Source: Bacteroidaceae bacterium
GTDB lineage: Bacteria; Bacteroidota; Bacteroidia; Bacteroidales; Bacteroidaceae
Direction of reading: 5' to 3'
Length of the DNA: 64,000 bases
Assembly (NCBI GenBank): GCA_017529865.1
Contig: JAFXNA010000012.1
Location: 39,555-103,554, forward strand
The notes beneath the pieces are model-generated. The model did no database searches. It was given only the letters and a program-made list of their open reading frames with translations, and was not told the origin of the DNA. Positions within the stretch are counted from its first letter, which is position 1, and the number at the start of each line of letters is the position of its first letter. The translations under genes were made by a program, and so were the position numbers. Below, in pieces: positions 44,439 to 52,083 of the stretch.

Positions 44439-46481
44439 TTGATTTCTCCTATCACCATAGAGCGGATACGAAGTGCAGCCAACATCGTAGATGTCGTGTC
44501 TGAGTATGTCACACTTCGTCGTGCAGGGTCCAGTTTTCGTGGACTCTGTCCCTTTCATGATGATACCACACCTTCTTTTTCTGTATCGCCCGCGCGAGGC
44601 ATCTGCAAGTGTTTTGCTTGTGGCGAAGGGGGCGATGTCGTCCATTTCATCATGAAGCAGGAGCAGTTGGGCTACTACGATGCCCTGCGGTTCCTGGCAA
44701 AGAAATACGGCATTGAGGTAGAGGAACGAGAGCTGACTCCCGAAGAGCGTCGCACCCAAAGTGAACGCGAGAGTATGTTTGCTGTCAACGAATGGGCAAG
44801 CAACTATTTCCACGATGCCCTGCTCCATACCGATGAGGGACAGACCATCGGATTGGCCTATTTCCGCAGTCGTGGCTTCCGCGATGACATCATCGAGAAG
44901 TTCCGTCTTGGCTTTTCACCCTCAGCCACCGATGTCATGTCGAAAGCAGCCCTGCAAGAAGGGTATAAAGAGGATTATCTCATCAAGACCGGACTCTCAT
45001 TCAAGCGCGACAATGGCACCCTCTATGATAAATACCACGGACGAGTCATTTTCCCTTGGTTCAGCATCAGCGGCAAGATCGTCGGCTTCGGCGGACGAGT
45101 GCTCGATGCCCGCACCAAAGGAGTGAATCAGAAGTATATCAACTCAGCAGAATCCGAAATCTACCACAAAGCCAAAGAACTGTTCGGACTCTTCCAAGCC
45201 AAGAAAGCCATCTCGAAAGAACACAACGTCTTCATGGTCGAAGGCTACACCGATGTTATCTCCATGCACCAATGTGGCATCGAGAACGTGGTGGCCAATT
45301 CAGGTACAGCACTCAGCGAGGACCAGATCAGCATCCTCCATCGATTCACCAACAATATCACCCTCCTCTACGATGGTGATGCAGCAGGACAGAAAGCAGC
45401 CCTGCGAGGAACCGATATGCTCCTGGCACGAGGCATGCGCATCAAGATACTCCTCCTGCCCGATAACGACGACCCCGATTCCTTCGCACGCAAACACACC
45501 TCTACCGAGTTCCGTGAGTATGTCGATTCTCATCAGGTCGATTTCATCACCTTCAAGACAAATCTCCTGCTCAACGAGGCACAAGGCGATCCCGATAAGA
45601 TGTCCGACCTCATCCGCAGCATCGTCGAGTCTATCGCAGTCGTACCCGAAGAGATAGAACGCTCCGTTTATATCCACAAATGCAGCGAGATGCTCCAGAT
45701 CGACGAGAAGATGCTCATCCGTGAGGTGATGCGTACACGCAAACGCAACTGGGAACAGCGTCAGCGCGAGAAAGAAATAGCTGAACAACGCAAACGTTAT
45801 CTGGAAAACCAAGTAGAGCCAGGCGACAGCCAATCTGCTGATGAAGGAACAACGGAACCACAGAACGAAGAATCACTTTCCTTTCCCCGCCCCCTTGAGG
45901 GGGAGTCGGAGGGGGTTTCTTCGTCTTCGGAAGTCTCTCCCGAAGACCAGCGTTTCTACGATATGGAGCAAGTCATTATTCAGGCTGTTGTACGCTCAGG
46001 CGAACAGGAGTTGGAGTTCCGTCAGGCCGACGACAGCGTACAGACACGAACCGTCATCGACTATATCTACGACGAACTGCGAGCCGATGGCTTGGTGTTC
46101 CGTCATCCCCTTTATGCACGCATGCTCAGTGCCGTACACGATGCCGAGCGTGGAGAAGGATTTGTGGCAAACAACTATTTCCTCAATAGTCCCGATGCCG
46201 ACTTCAGTAAGGCAGCTTCGCGACTCATGAGCGACCGCTACGAACTGTCAGCACGCAACAGCCAGGTGGGTGATACCATCTCCCGCGACAGCGTGGTACG
46301 CATGGTGCTCGAATACAAGAATCTCGTTGTCACTTCCGAGATGAACCGTGTGATGAACCAGTTGTCCAATCCTCTAGTGATGAATAACACAGAGCAGTAT
46401 ATGCAGCTCCTGCAGCAACAGATGGAACTCACCAAACGAAAAAAGGAGTTAGCGAAACTCCTTGGAGCTCGTGTGATATAA
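44439..46481 (+). CDS. dnaG: DNA primase
   Basis: 680 residues, starting at TTG 44439; no in-frame ATG gives the conserved N-terminus (IERIRSAANIVDVVSEYV). The CHC2 zinc finger has C37, H40, C58, C61. The TOPRIM core contains FMVEGYTDVIS and LLYDGDAAG. The linker to the C-terminal helicase-binding domain holds a low-complexity insert encoded by an R3 element (residues about 481-495, FPRPLEGESEGVS). It makes RNA primers at the replication fork. The insert lies outside conserved domains, so the enzyme should work. Confidence 0.96.
   Translation: MISPITIERIRSAANIVDVVSEYVTLRRAGSSFRGLCPFHDDTTPSFSVSPARGICKCFACGEGGDVVHFIMKQEQLGYYDALRFLAKKYGIEVEERELTPEERRTQSERESMFAVNEWASNYFHDALLHTDEGQTIGLAYFRSRGFRDDIIEKFRLGFSPSATDVMSKAALQEGYKEDYLIKTGLSFKRDNGTLYDKYHGRVIFPWFSISGKIVGFGGRVLDARTKGVNQKYINSAESEIYHKAKELFGLFQAKKAISKEHNVFMVEGYTDVISMHQCGIENVVANSGTALSEDQISILHRFTNNITLLYDGDAAGQKAALRGTDMLLARGMRIKILLLPDNDDPDSFARKHTSTEFREYVDSHQVDFITFKTNLLLNEAQGDPDKMSDLIRSIVESIAVVPEEIERSVYIHKCSEMLQIDEKMLIREVMRTRKRNWEQRQREKEIAEQRKRYLENQVEPGDSQSADEGTTEPQNEESLSFPRPLEGESEGVSSSSEVSPEDQRFYDMEQVIIQAVVRSGEQELEFRQADDSVQTRTVIDYIYDELRADGLVFRHPLYARMLSAVHDAERGEGFVANNYFLNSPDADFSKAASRLMSDRYELSARNSQVGDTISRDSVVRMVLEYKNLVVTSEMNRVMNQLSNPLVMNNTEQYMQLLQQQMELTKRKKELAKLLGARVI
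45880..45921. repeat. R3 GC-rich palindromic element, copy 3, in frame in dnaG
   Basis: CCTTTCCCCGCCCCCTTGAG followed by GGGGAGTCGGAGGGGGTTTC. It codes for a Pro/Glu/Ser-rich insert in the DnaG linker. Same style as the copies at 21155, 21265 and 47892. Confidence 0.75.
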
Positions 46482-46492
46482 CAACCAAAGAA

Positions 46493-46519
46493 AATGCCGA
46501 AGCGGTGAGCTTCGGCATT
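46493..46519. terminator. Bidirectional terminator between dnaG and metY
   Basis: AATGCCGAAGC (46493-46503) pairs with GCTTCGGCATT (46509-46519), 11 bp perfect, loop GGTGA. Convergent genes on both sides. Confidence 0.85.
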
Positions 46520-46526
46520 GTTGTAT

Positions 46527-47804
46527 TTACATCTTCTTCATGGCTTGTTCGAGGTCGGCGATGATGTCGTCGCAGTTCTCGATGCCAACACTGAGTCGGA
46601 TGAGGTCGGGACGTACACCGGCTTCGAGCAGTTGCTCGTCGCTGAGCTGACGATGAGTGTGTGATGCTGGGTGGAGCACACAGGTACGTGCATCGGCTAC
46701 GTGGGTGACGATGCAGATGAAGTCGAGGTTGTCCATGAAGCGGATGGCCTCTTCCTTACTGCCTTTCAGTCCGAAGGCAATGACACCACAACTGCCGTTG
46801 GGAAGGTATTTCTGTGCGAGGTCGTAGTATTTGTTGCCCTTCAAGCCGCAGTAGTTCACCCATGCCACTTTCTCGTTTTTCTCCAACCACTCGGCTACGC
46901 GCTGTGCGTTCTCACAGTGGCGTGGCATACGCAGATGGAGGGTCTCCAGCCCGAGGTTCAGGAGGAAGGCGTTATGTGGAGATGGAATGCTACCGAGGTC
47001 GCGCATGAGCTGGGTGACGAGCTTGGTGATATATGCTTTCTTGCCGAATGTCTTGGTGTAGGTGAGGCCGTGGTAGCTTTCATCGGGCGATGTCAGTCCT
47101 TGGAATTTGTCTGCATGGGCTTCCCAATCGAAATTACCGCTATCGATTACTGCTCCACCTACCTGTGTGGCATGTCCGTCCATATACTTCGTAGTGGAGT
47201 GGGTCACGATGTCGCATCCCCATTCGAATGGGCGGCAGTTGATAGGTGTGGCGAAGGTGTTGTCAACGATGAGGGGAACGCCATGACGGTGTGCCATCTT
47301 GGCGAAGCGCTCGATGTCGAACACATTTCCTCCAGGGTTGGAGATGGTTTCGCCGAAGAAACACTTGGTGTTAGGGCGGAATTCGGCCTCAATGCGCTCG
47401 TCGTCCCAGTCGGGATCAATGAATGTGCACTCGATGCCGAGTTTCTTCAGTGTCACACCAAAGAGGTTGTATGTGCCACCATAGATGGTGTTTGAGGTGA
47501 TGAAATGGTCGCCTGCACCACAGATGTTGAAGATGGCGTAGAAGTTGGCTGCCTGTCCGCTACTGGTCAATACACATCCTACACCGCCTTCCAATGCATT
47601 GATTTTGGCTGCTACGGCATCGTTCGTAGGGTTGGCCAGTCGGGTATAGAAGTAGCCCTCGTCCTCAAGGTCGAAGAGGCGAGCCATCTGTTCACTTGTC
47701 TCATACTTGAATGTCGTACTCTGATAAATCGGGAGTACGCGCGATTCTCCTTTCTTAGGAGTCCATCCTGCCTGTACGCAGAGGGTTTCGAGATTCTTCT
47801 TCAT
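46527..47804 (-). CDS. metY: O-acetylhomoserine aminocarboxypropyltransferase (sulfhydrylase)
   Basis: 425 residues, the length of MetY. PLP-binding Lys206 lies in THSTTKYMDGH. Family strings SSGQAANFYA, NTIYGGTYNLF, VDNTFATP and VTHVADARTCVLHPASHTH are all present. It makes homocysteine (or methionine) from O-acetylhomoserine and sulfide. A terminator-like hairpin ends 28 bp before its start codon with no space for a promoter between, so control by attenuation is possible. Confidence 0.95.
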   Translation of the reverse strand: MKKNLETLCVQAGWTPKKGESRVLPIYQSTTFKYETSEQMARLFDLEDEGYFYTRLANPTNDAVAAKINALEGGVGCVLTSSGQAANFYAIFNICGAGDHFITSNTIYGGTYNLFGVTLKKLGIECTFIDPDWDDERIEAEFRPNTKCFFGETISNPGGNVFDIERFAKMAHRHGVPLIVDNTFATPINCRPFEWGCDIVTHSTTKYMDGHATQVGGAVIDSGNFDWEAHADKFQGLTSPDESYHGLTYTKTFGKKAYITKLVTQLMRDLGSIPSPHNAFLLNLGLETLHLRMPRHCENAQRVAEWLEKNEKVAWVNYCGLKGNKYYDLAQKYLPNGSCGVIAFGLKGSKEEAIRFMDNLDFICIVTHVADARTCVLHPASHTHRQLSDEQLLEAGVRPDLIRLSVGIENCDDIIADLEQAMKKM

Positions 47805-47832
47805 ATCGTTTGTTTATTTATATGTCTACAAA

Positions 47833-47882
47833 AAAAGAGTGAATAGTGTGTTCATACTTTCGATTCAACTATTCACTCTTTT
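47833..47882 (-). terminator. Terminator or attenuator upstream of metY
   Basis: A perfect 15-bp stem (47833-47847 with 47868-47882, arms AAAAGAGTGAATAGT) with a 20-nt loop, followed on the minus strand by TTTTTTTG. It ends the rlpA-like transcript or acts as a conditional terminator for metY, whose ATG is only 28 nt downstream. Confidence 0.75.
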
Positions 47883-47891
47883 CATCTCTTT

Positions 47892-47935
47892 AAGCCCTCC
47901 CCATAGAGGGGGAGCAGGGAGAGGGTCTTGTTATT
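47892..47935. repeat. R3 GC-rich palindromic element, copy 4
   Basis: On the minus strand AAGACCCTCTCCCTGCTCCC, then CCTCTATGGGGAGGGCTT. It is the most complete copy, between the rlpA-like stop and the metY hairpin. Confidence 0.75.
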
Positions 47936-48434
47936 TTAATGTTTCAGCCCACTTGGTTGTCACCTCTGGTCGGGGTACTATAGCTTTGAATTCCTTCATC
48001 AGCTCTGGTTCTGACAAAATCAGTTGGGCACTTGATTTGACTGTTTTCTCTTCTTTCTCAATGATTTCGGCCTCTACATCCACCACTCCCGATTTCATCA
48101 TATCCAAATCCATAGCAGCAGCTACAGAGAGGTCGATAATTCTTCCTTTCACATATGGACCTCTATCGGTCACTTCTACAGTCACGGTCTTTCCGTTTTT
48201 CTTGTTCGTCACTTTCAGCATCGTACCGAATGGGAGCGACTTGTGTGCACATGTCAATTTGTACATATCGTAAATCTTACCGCTCGCAGTCTTGCGCCCA
48301 TGAAATGGCTTTCCGTAAAACGAGGCTTTGCCAGTCAGGGTCTGTGCATTAAGATTCGATGCAAAGCAACATAAAATAACAATCAGCAACTTGCCAACTA
48401 TGTGGCGAAGTGTTGCACATTCATTTCTTTCCAT
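47931..48434 (-). CDS. RlpA-like double-psi beta-barrel protein, exported
   Basis: 167 residues with a signal peptide ending NLNAQ. The double-psi barrel (about 33-120) shows GKASFYGKPFHGRKTASG, the LPFGTMLKVTN segment and VTDRGPYVKGRIIDLS with the conserved Asp/Arg. RlpA proteins are lytic transglycosylases acting on naked glycan strands, often at septa. There is no SPOR domain here, only a short C-terminal tail. It has a canonical promoter and a leader of about 125 nt that can form several hairpins. Confidence 0.9.
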   Translation of the reverse strand: MERNECATLRHIVGKLLIVILCCFASNLNAQTLTGKASFYGKPFHGRKTASGKIYDMYKLTCAHKSLPFGTMLKVTNKKNGKTVTVEVTDRGPYVKGRIIDLSVAAAMDLDMMKSGVVDVEAEIIEKEEKTVKSSAQLILSEPELMKEFKAIVPRPEVTTKWAETLK

Positions 48435-48446
48435 AACATTTCCTTT

Positions 48447-48514
48447 GGCTTTCGCCTAAATCGCTACCGCGATCCTTTTTTTAGCAGCATCAAAACTGCT
48501 AAAGGCATCATGCC
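48447..48514 (-). ncRNA. Candidate structured leader RNA of the rlpA-like gene
   Basis: On the minus strand the leader holds four consecutive hairpins: GGCATGATGCC (48514-48504), TTTAGCAG/CTGCTAAA (48503-48480), ATCGC-GGTA-GCGAT (48473-48460) and GGC-GAAA-GCC (48456-48447), the last with a GNRA tetraloop. No known riboswitch class is recognised. The RNA would begin near 48558. Confidence 0.4.
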
Positions 48515-48564
48515 TTCTTACATTTCATACTACTGTCCACGCTTGGACTTACAATTTCAGGATG

Positions 48565-48595
48565 CAAAGGTACGCATTTTATCTGAAATGACCAA
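48565..48595 (-). promoter_or_regulatory. Promoter of the rlpA-like gene
   Basis: On the minus strand TTG (48595-48593), 20 nt, TACCTTTG (48572-48565). A full match to the family consensus, about 130 nt upstream of the start codon. Confidence 0.8.
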
Positions 48596-48664
48596 AGAAT
48601 TCTGCAAATAACATGCTTTTTGTGCAATTTTTATCCTTTTTTATAAAAAAATAGGTATTATGTA

Positions 48665-48694
48665 TTGTCAATTATCAATTATTTTGTACCTTTG
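48665..48694 (+). promoter_or_regulatory. tRNA-Met promoter
   Basis: TTG at 48665-48667, 19 nt, TACCTTTG at 48687-48694. The tRNA begins 24 nt after the box. A short heptad-like stretch (TTGTCAA, TTATCAA, TTATTTT) forms the spacer. Confidence 0.8.
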
Positions 48695-48717
48695 CAGTCC
48701 GAAAACAAAACATACAT

Positions 48718-48791
48718 CGCGGAGTGGCAGCAGTTGGTAGCTCGCCAGGCTCATAACCTGGAGGTCATTGGTTCGAATCCAATCTCCGCAA
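48718..48791 (+). tRNA. tRNA-Met(CAT), initiator-type
   Basis: 74 nt without encoded CCA. Acceptor strand CGCGGAG faces CTCCGCA, leaving the C1-A72 mismatch typical of initiator tRNA. Anticodon loop CTCATAA, T arm ATTGG-TTCGAAT-CCAAT. The anticodon stem is CCAGG/CCTGG, so only two of the three usual G-C pairs next to the loop remain (A29-U41 replaces one). The D stem is also unusual: standard positions 10-13 do not pair, and a shifted AGC/GCT pairing is needed. Confidence 0.9.
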
Positions 48792-48804
48792 CACCAACCC
48801 TTGG

Positions 48805-48838
48805 AGATGCCGGAATGACAATATGTCGTCCGGCATCT
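48805..48838 (+). terminator. tRNA transcript terminator
   Basis: AGATGCCGGA (48805-48814) pairs with TCCGGCATCT (48829-48838), with an extra TGAC/GTC pairing inside; tail TTTGTTTTTT. Confidence 0.9.
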
Positions 48839-48866
48839 TTGTTTTTTGTACAATTATGCTTGATTT

Positions 48867-49493
48867 TTATTGTTGAATATACACGAACTGCTGGTTCACG
48901 TATTCCCATCGGACGAGGTTGAAGCGGATGAGGCGGGCGAGGAGGACGATGACCTTGCGACGGGGTAGGTGAGAGAGGCGGACAATCTGATTGAGGGTCA
49001 ACTGGCCTTGCATCACCTCGAGCAGGTGGCGGATGTCATCATCATAGGTTATCACGGTTCCTTGCTCCTTCTGTGCTTCTCGCCAGAGGGCAAGGTGGAC
49101 AGGCGAGGCGACGATGTTCTCATCGGCTATGCGGATATAGGCTCGCAGTTGGCCTTCCTCATCCAGTGCACAAATGGGTCGCTTATCGGAAGGGGGAACG
49201 GTTGCGACGACAATTGTTCGCCCCTCAGCATGATAAGTGTCGAACTGGATGCTAGCCTCGGGCTTGCAATATCTGTAGGCAGCCTGATGCATCATGTAGA
49301 TTTCCTCCTCAGAGCGGACTCCGGAGAGATGCCCGTCATCACGCACACCGATGAGCAGTCGGCCACCATCGGTATTAGCGAATGCCGACACCGAACGTGC
49401 CAGTTTCACGGCATCGGCCACACGATACTTGAAGTCCTGCTGCTGATGCTCGCCCTCACGGATAAGGCTGAGAAGATATTGTTTGTCGTCCAT
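48867..49493 (-). CDS. AlbA_2/Schlafen-like DNA-binding domain protein with C-terminal helix-turn-helix
   Basis: 208 residues, cytoplasmic. The N-terminal ~140 residues are the divergent AAA_4/AlbA_2 (Schlafen-like) domain: DFKYRVADAVKLARSVSAFANTDGGRLLIGV is the signature region, read as consecutive family positions. The C-terminus has a winged-helix-like part (LTLNQIVRLSHLPRRKVIVLLARLI). Such proteins are usually transcription regulators. It faces the tRNA terminator and is divergent from the GH43 gene, which it might control (guess). Confidence 0.85.
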   Translation of the reverse strand: MDDKQYLLSLIREGEHQQQDFKYRVADAVKLARSVSAFANTDGGRLLIGVRDDGHLSGVRSEEEIYMMHQAAYRYCKPEASIQFDTYHAEGRTIVVATVPPSDKRPICALDEEGQLRAYIRIADENIVASPVHLALWREAQKEQGTVITYDDDIRHLLEVMQGQLTLNQIVRLSHLPRRKVIVLLARLIRFNLVRWEYVNQQFVYIQQ

Positions 49494-49556
49494 ACAAGGT
49501 GCAAAAATAGTAAAAAATGTAAAAATGAAAAAATTATAAAATGTAAAAATGAAAAA

Positions 49557-49584
49557 ACCGCTAACCGCTAACCTCTAACCGCTA
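49557..49584. repeat. R2 heptad-period tract (ACCGCTA type)
   Basis: Four 7-bp units: ACCGCTA, ACCGCTA, ACCTCTA, ACCGCTA. It is preceded by an A-rich AATGTAAA/AATGAAAA tract (49505-49556) and ends 10 bp before the GH43 -7 box. Confidence 0.8.
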
Positions 49585-49593
49585 AACTTTTCG

Positions 49594-49601
49594 TATCTTT
49601 G
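49594..49601 (+). promoter_or_regulatory. -7 box of the GH43 gene
   Basis: TATCTTTG, 35 nt before the ATG. The -33 position is occupied by the ACCGCTA heptad tract and has no TTG. Confidence 0.6.
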
Positions 49602-49636
49602 CAAGCGATAACGTAATACATTTAATTACTACCTTT

Positions 49637-51301
49637 ATGAAACATTTATCTATTTTACTACTTTTCTGTATGCTGACCACTATAGGTGTGGCTCAGCCGA
49701 TGGGGGAAGCCCCGATCAAGAACCCGATGTTGTGGGCCGATGTGCCCGATCCTGATGTGATTCGTGTCGACGACACGTTCTATCTTGTTTCGACCACTAT
49801 GCACCTGATGCCTGGCGCTCCGGTGATGGCATCGAAAGACCTGAAGAACTGGGAGACAGTTGGCTATATCTTCGATAAGCTGACCGATTCGCCGAAGTAC
49901 AACCTTGCTTTCTCACTTCCGCTGGAAGACCAGAAGGGTGAGGGTGTAGGTACCGTCTATGGACGAGGCCAGTGGGCCACCTCGCTAAAATACCACGATG
50001 GCAAGTTCTGGGCATTGCTGGCTCCGAACGAGCAGGGAAAGATGGGCGACACGTATATCTTCACCGCCCCCAAGGCAGAAGGTCCGTGGACCATCCACTC
50101 ACGTCTGCGCCATTTCCACGATGCAACCCTCTTCTTCGACGATGACGGCACTCCGTATGTGTTCTTCGGAACAGGTGAGGTATGTCAGTTGACTCGCGAC
50201 CTGAAAGGTGTGGTCGATGGCAGTCTGCGCCATTACTTCCAGCGTGAGGAAGACGAACGTGGATTGCTGGAGGGCACACGTGTCATCAAGCACCAGGGAA
50301 CCTACTACGCCATGCTCATCAGTCAGTCGTACGGTCCAGGTCAGCATCGTCGTGAGGTGTGCTACCGCACGAAAGACCTGAACGGCAAGTGGGAAAAGAA
50401 TGTCATCCTTCAGAGCGACTTCGGTGGATTCTCATACCTGGCACAAGGTACCATTGTCGACACCAAGGAAGGCGACTGGTACGGCATCATGTTCCAAGAC
50501 CGTGGTGGAGTGGGGCGTGTACTCACCCTGAGTCCAGTGCGCTGGATTGACGGTTGGCCCATGTTGGGCGATGAGAACTTCAAGGTGCCCGATGTGATGC
50601 GTCCTTACAAGAGCGGACAGCCTGTGACCAGCATCGTGAAGCCCGATGAGTTCGACGACTCGAAGCTGGGTCTGCACTGGCAGTGGAACCACAACCCCGT
50701 GGACGATGCATGGAGCCTGACAGCACGACCAGGCTACCTGCGACTGAAGACCTGTCGCGTAGTGCCAAACCTCTATTTAGCACCCAACACTCTGACGCAA
50801 CGAATGGAAGGCCCAGCCTGTAGCGGATACATCTGCATGGACCTTGTTAAGATGGCCGATGGCGATTGTGCCGGCCTCAGTGCCTTCAATGGTGACAGCG
50901 GTGTACTGACTGTGAAGAAGAACGGCAAGAAATACACCCTCGAGATGAGCGAGCAGAAAGTGAGCCTCACCGACCGCGAGAAGGCCGTGACAAAAGTCGA
51001 GGAGAAGGTGGTAGAGGCAGTCGACCTCACCAAGCTCCTCAATGCCAAGCAACCCAAGATATGGTTGCGCCTCGATGGTGAGTTCCGTCCGGGTCAGCGA
51101 GGAGGACGCGATGCAGCCAACTTCTACTACAGTCTCGATGGAGAGCAGTGGACGAAGATCGGCACCGAGAACTACCGTATGGTGTTCGACTACCGCCGCT
51201 TCTTCATGGGTTCGAAGTTCGCCATCTTCAACTACGCCACCAAGAAGACAGGAGGCTACGTCGATGTCGACTACTTCAAGTATCAGTGTGAGGAGAAGTA
51301 A
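49637..51301 (+). CDS. Secreted glycoside hydrolase family 43 (xylosidase/arabinofuranosidase type)
   Basis: 554 residues, signal peptide ending GVAQ. The five-bladed propeller (about 28-310) has the likely base Asp near 38 (VPDPDVIRVDD), a central Asp (FHDATLFFDDDG) and the acid Glu in LLEGTRV. The C-terminal ~200 residues form the beta-sandwich usual in GH43 enzymes with xylosidase-like layout. It should release xylose or arabinose from plant glycans. No SusC/SusD pair lies nearby, so it is an isolated enzyme rather than part of a polysaccharide utilisation locus. Confidence 0.9.
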   Translation: MKHLSILLLFCMLTTIGVAQPMGEAPIKNPMLWADVPDPDVIRVDDTFYLVSTTMHLMPGAPVMASKDLKNWETVGYIFDKLTDSPKYNLAFSLPLEDQKGEGVGTVYGRGQWATSLKYHDGKFWALLAPNEQGKMGDTYIFTAPKAEGPWTIHSRLRHFHDATLFFDDDGTPYVFFGTGEVCQLTRDLKGVVDGSLRHYFQREEDERGLLEGTRVIKHQGTYYAMLISQSYGPGQHRREVCYRTKDLNGKWEKNVILQSDFGGFSYLAQGTIVDTKEGDWYGIMFQDRGGVGRVLTLSPVRWIDGWPMLGDENFKVPDVMRPYKSGQPVTSIVKPDEFDDSKLGLHWQWNHNPVDDAWSLTARPGYLRLKTCRVVPNLYLAPNTLTQRMEGPACSGYICMDLVKMADGDCAGLSAFNGDSGVLTVKKNGKKYTLEMSEQKVSLTDREKAVTKVEEKVVEAVDLTKLLNAKQPKIWLRLDGEFRPGQRGGRDAANFYYSLDGEQWTKIGTENYRMVFDYRRFFMGSKFAIFNYATKKTGGYVDVDYFKYQCEEK

Positions 51302-51313
51302 AGAGAAATAAAT

Positions 51314-51335
51314 AAGGGTGCTAATCAGCACCCTT
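51314..51335. terminator. Terminator after GH43
   Basis: AAGGGTGCT (51314-51322) pairs with AGCACCCTT (51327-51335); tail TGTTTT. It also serves the convergent chimeric gene. Confidence 0.85.
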
Positions 51336-51339
51336 TGTT

Positions 51340-51957
51340 TTATCCTATCCTTTTTTTGGGGAGATTGAACACCCGTTGCACTTCTTGCATGGCTTCGTCG
51401 GTCATGCCTTCGGGTTCCGACCCCATAGCTTTGGCACACATATAAATCTTAGCGGCCTTGCAGAGTACATCGGTTTGGTCGAAAGCATCCATGATGTCAC
51501 GACCTACGGCTACGGTGCCGTGTTTCTCCCACAGTACCACATCGTAATGACGGATTTGCTCGAGGGTGGCATCTGCCAGTTCGACGGAACCGGGCAGGGT
51601 GTAGGGCACGATGCCGATGCCGAGGGGTGCGAAGGCAAGGGTCTCGGGTATCATGGACCAGAGCACATGGGTCAGTTCGCCTGGGCGGAGGAACCCCATG
51701 CCTAACAGGAAACCTAAAGCTGCTGGTAAAACAGACCCCAAAGCTCCTCCAATCAGGGAACACTGTGAGGAGGCTTCCATTTCCATTGCAGGAATTAATA
51801 GCGACCAGATAGATGCGGCTACCATCACCCCCGATGCAAAGCCAAGTAGTGACTTCTGTAGTCGCATAGACATCCCGTCCTTCATCATAAAGACAAAGGC
51901 TGAGCCGAGCATTGTGCCCAACAATGGGATGAACAGACCGATTGCTATTGTTTCCAT
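51340..51957 (-). pseudogene. Chimeric gene: ZupT-like metal transporter N-terminus joined to RhaD aldolase C-terminus
   Basis: One open frame of 205 residues. Residues 1 to about 90 are the N-terminal helices of a ZIP/ZupT-type transporter (LLGTMLGSAFVFMMKD, ASGVMVAASIWSLLIPAMEM, LPAALGFLLG). From about residue 91 the sequence changes to the last ~115 residues of rhamnulose-1-phosphate aldolase (YTLPGSVELADATLEQI, VVLWEKHGTVAVG). The aldolase part keeps only the last zinc His (WEKHG) and lacks the catalytic N-terminal half. The transporter lacks its metal-site helices. It looks like an in-frame deletion fusion near 51687. Neither activity is expected. Confidence 0.75.
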
Positions 51958-52045
51958 AAATGCAAAGGAACAAGGGTTGTTAGTATCCTTGTACTTAATT
52001 TGCGATTTTTATTTGCAAATTTAGCAATAATTTCCGAATTATCAC

Positions 52046-52053
52046 TATATTTG
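52046..52053 (+). promoter_or_regulatory. -7 box of the exported flavin reductase-like gene
   Basis: TATATTTG, 30 nt before the ATG at 52084. No convincing -33 TTG is seen. Confidence 0.55.
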
Positions 52054-52083
52054 TACCCACATTTGGAATAAATAGAATAAATT

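Noticed and set aside
46671..47495. A 274-codon open frame opposite metY
   Set aside because: Mirror frame of a strongly conserved enzyme gene with no start context or family signal.
47805..47935. SAM-II riboswitch upstream of metY
   Set aside because: The leader is taken up by an R3 repeat and a simple long hairpin; no pseudoknot layout of that class is seen.
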